From the NCBI RefSeq assembly GCF_040719145.1, contig NZ_JBFDUZ010000001.1, positions 1-64,000 of the forward strand: a stretch of DNA of 64,000 nucleotides. The letters are read 5' to 3'. Both the position numbers and the translations under genes were made by a program. Positions 62,776 through 64,000 of the stretch are shown here, piece after piece. The notes under the pieces are model-generated. The model was not told where the DNA came from. It did not search any database and saw nothing but the letters and a program-made list of their open reading frames with translations. How positions within the stretch are numbered: the first letter of the stretch is position 1; the number at the start of each line of letters is the position of its first letter. The stretch comes from Paenibacillus sp. JQZ6Y-1 (lineage in GTDB: Bacteria; Bacillota; Bacilli; Paenibacillales; Paenibacillaceae).

Positions 62776-64000
62776 GTGAAGTGGGCATTAAAATTAACGC
62801 TTGCACTTAGCCTATGCGTAGCTGCCGTACCGTGGTCATCTTGGCAGCAAGCGAATGCAGCAACGGAAAGTGAACAAGCGGAGCAATCCTCCAACGTATT
62901 TGTGGAGGACAAAGTAGTTGATGTGAAGATTACGATCGATTCTGATGATTTTCAGGATATTCTAGACAATGCAGCCGATGAGAAGTATTATGGCGCAACG
63001 GTAGATTATAACGGCAAAGTACTTAAAAATGTCGGGATTCGCGCCAAAGGCAATCTGTCTCTGCGTAGCGTGGTGCAGATGGACGATTCCGACCGATACA
63101 GCTTCAAGCTGAGCTTTGACCAGTACATTTCTGGGCAAAATCTATATGGTTTGGACAAAATTAATCTGAACAATGGCTATAGCGATGCCAGCTACATGCG
63201 CGAGTTTCTCGCCTATGAGCTGTCCGAAATGCTTGGCTTGCCGACACCAAAGCATTCCTTTGTTCGCGTCTATGTGAATGGCGAATACAAAGGGCTGTAT
63301 CTGGCAGTTGAGCAGGTAGACGAGTCGTTTATCGACAGTCATTATACGGATACAACGGGTACATTGTACAAGGGCGTAATGACTGGCAGTGGTAGCGATC
63401 TGCAATGGATCGACGATGATGCTGACTCCTATACAGGCTTGGAAGTGAAAACCGACAAGCAGGATAAGGATGCACTCATCAACATGCTGGATAAGCTCAA
63501 CAATGATGCGACTGCACCGTATACCGATTATTTGGATGTGGACAGTATTTTGGAATATCTGACCTTGAATGTGGTTACTAACAATACCGATAGCTACATC
63601 GGTCAGAACAAGCAGAACTATTATTTGTATGAGCATGGCGGCATCTTCAGCATGATTCCGTGGGATTATAATATGGCATTCGGCGGTCTTGGTGGCGGCA
63701 TGGGCGGCGGTGGAGGTTTCCCAGGCGGAGATGCAGATGACCGTACAGATAACGGTGCCGACAAAACCAATACCAACGCAGCGAATGGCGATAATGCCAA
63801 TACAGCGAATGACGACAATGCCGCTGAAGATCAAAATGGCGGTGGTGGTTCCAGCTCGCTCATGATCGACGAGCCAACCAGTGGTGCATTGGCAGAACGT
63901 CCGCTGATTGCCAAACTGCTTGCTGTGGATGAGTACAAAGCAAAATATCATGAGATGATCCAGACATCCATCGATCAATTCCTGAACAATGATGCCTTCA
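62776..64000 (+). CDS. cotH: CotH-family secreted kinase-like protein (partial)
   Basis: The first 408 codons are visible; the gene runs off the window. GTG 62776 gives a signal peptide ending near ANAA (about 33). The CotH domain has GIRAKGNLSL, SFKLSFDQYI with conserved Lys, and GGIFSMIPWDYNMAFGG with the metal-binding Asp297. A Gly-rich loop and an Asp/Asn/Ala-rich linker (about 303-355) follow. CotH proteins phosphorylate spore-coat or surface proteins; a secreted form fits an extracellular role. It follows the VTC and DUF4956 genes. Confidence 0.9.
   Translation, partial: MKWALKLTLALSLCVAAVPWSSWQQANAATESEQAEQSSNVFVEDKVVDVKITIDSDDFQDILDNAADEKYYGATVDYNGKVLKNVGIRAKGNLSLRSVVQMDDSDRYSFKLSFDQYISGQNLYGLDKINLNNGYSDASYMREFLAYELSEMLGLPTPKHSFVRVYVNGEYKGLYLAVEQVDESFIDSHYTDTTGTLYKGVMTGSGSDLQWIDDDADSYTGLEVKTDKQDKDALINMLDKLNNDATAPYTDYLDVDSILEYLTLNVVTNNTDSYIGQNKQNYYLYEHGGIFSMIPWDYNMAFGGLGGGMGGGGGFPGGDADDRTDNGADKTNTNAANGDNANTANDDNAAEDQNGGGGSSSLMIDEPTSGALAERPLIAKLLAVDEYKAKYHEMIQTSIDQFLNNDAF

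Overview
The window looks like a chromosomal segment of a Paenibacillus-type Firmicute (Paenibacillaceae). Ribosome-binding sites are strong (aaaggagg type), base composition is moderate, and the gene set is typical: a 5S rRNA and tRNA cluster behind 23S rRNA, Lia/Psp envelope-stress genes, a bacillibactin-type siderophore locus, class Ib ribonucleotide reductase, several secreted or intracellular polysaccharide-degrading enzymes, and YesM/YesN-type two-component regulators. There are no insertion sequences, prophage genes or CRISPR arrays.

Layout. 1-1880: 3' end of 23S rRNA, 5S rRNA and fifteen tRNA genes closed by a terminator. 2093-7460: an envelope-stress cluster with a LiaI-like membrane protein, two PspA paralogues flanking a PspC, then LiaF, the kinase LiaS and the regulator LiaR. 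7852-12826: housekeeping genes zwf, prfC, a KtrC-type potassium channel regulator and a SpoU-family rRNA methyltransferase. 12959-20270: a candidate defence island with a small membrane protein, a DUF5655 nuclease-like protein, an McrB-like AAA+ motor and a DUF2357/PD-(D/E)XK McrC-like partner. 20701-24528: a 36-residue membrane peptide, a GH5-CBM3 endoglucanase, a small hypothetical gene and a secreted protein. 24742-31362: a besA-btr-feuABC siderophore locus with two Fur boxes and paired repeats likely read by Btr. 31639-35450: a TetR regulator, a HAD phosphatase, a hypothetical gene and a purine-type permease.

35920-40891: a PL11 rhamnogalacturonan lyase, a GNAT acetyltransferase and a GH64 beta-1,3-glucanase. 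41896-46219: nrdI-nrdE-(VOC gene)-nrdF behind a promoter overlapped by tandem NrdR boxes. 46583-56596: a xylan-oligosaccharide locus with two YesN-type regulators flanking a YesM kinase, an LplA-type binding lipoprotein, two permeases and a cytoplasmic GH10 xylanase. 57269-60564: a YtrA-type GntR regulator with an ABC ATPase and a large permease. 61012-64000: VTC-domain protein, DUF4956 membrane protein and CotH, the last cut by the window edge.

Common themes are plant cell-wall degradation under catabolite control (three good cre sites, before the PL11, GH64 and LplA genes), iron control by Fur plus an AraC activator, and dNTP synthesis control by NrdR. The least explained parts are the McrBC-like island with a repeat-bearing insertion inside its AAA+ domain, the nonsense-interrupted redoxin-like frame joined to nrdI, and a 134-base inverted repeat beside the GH64 gene.
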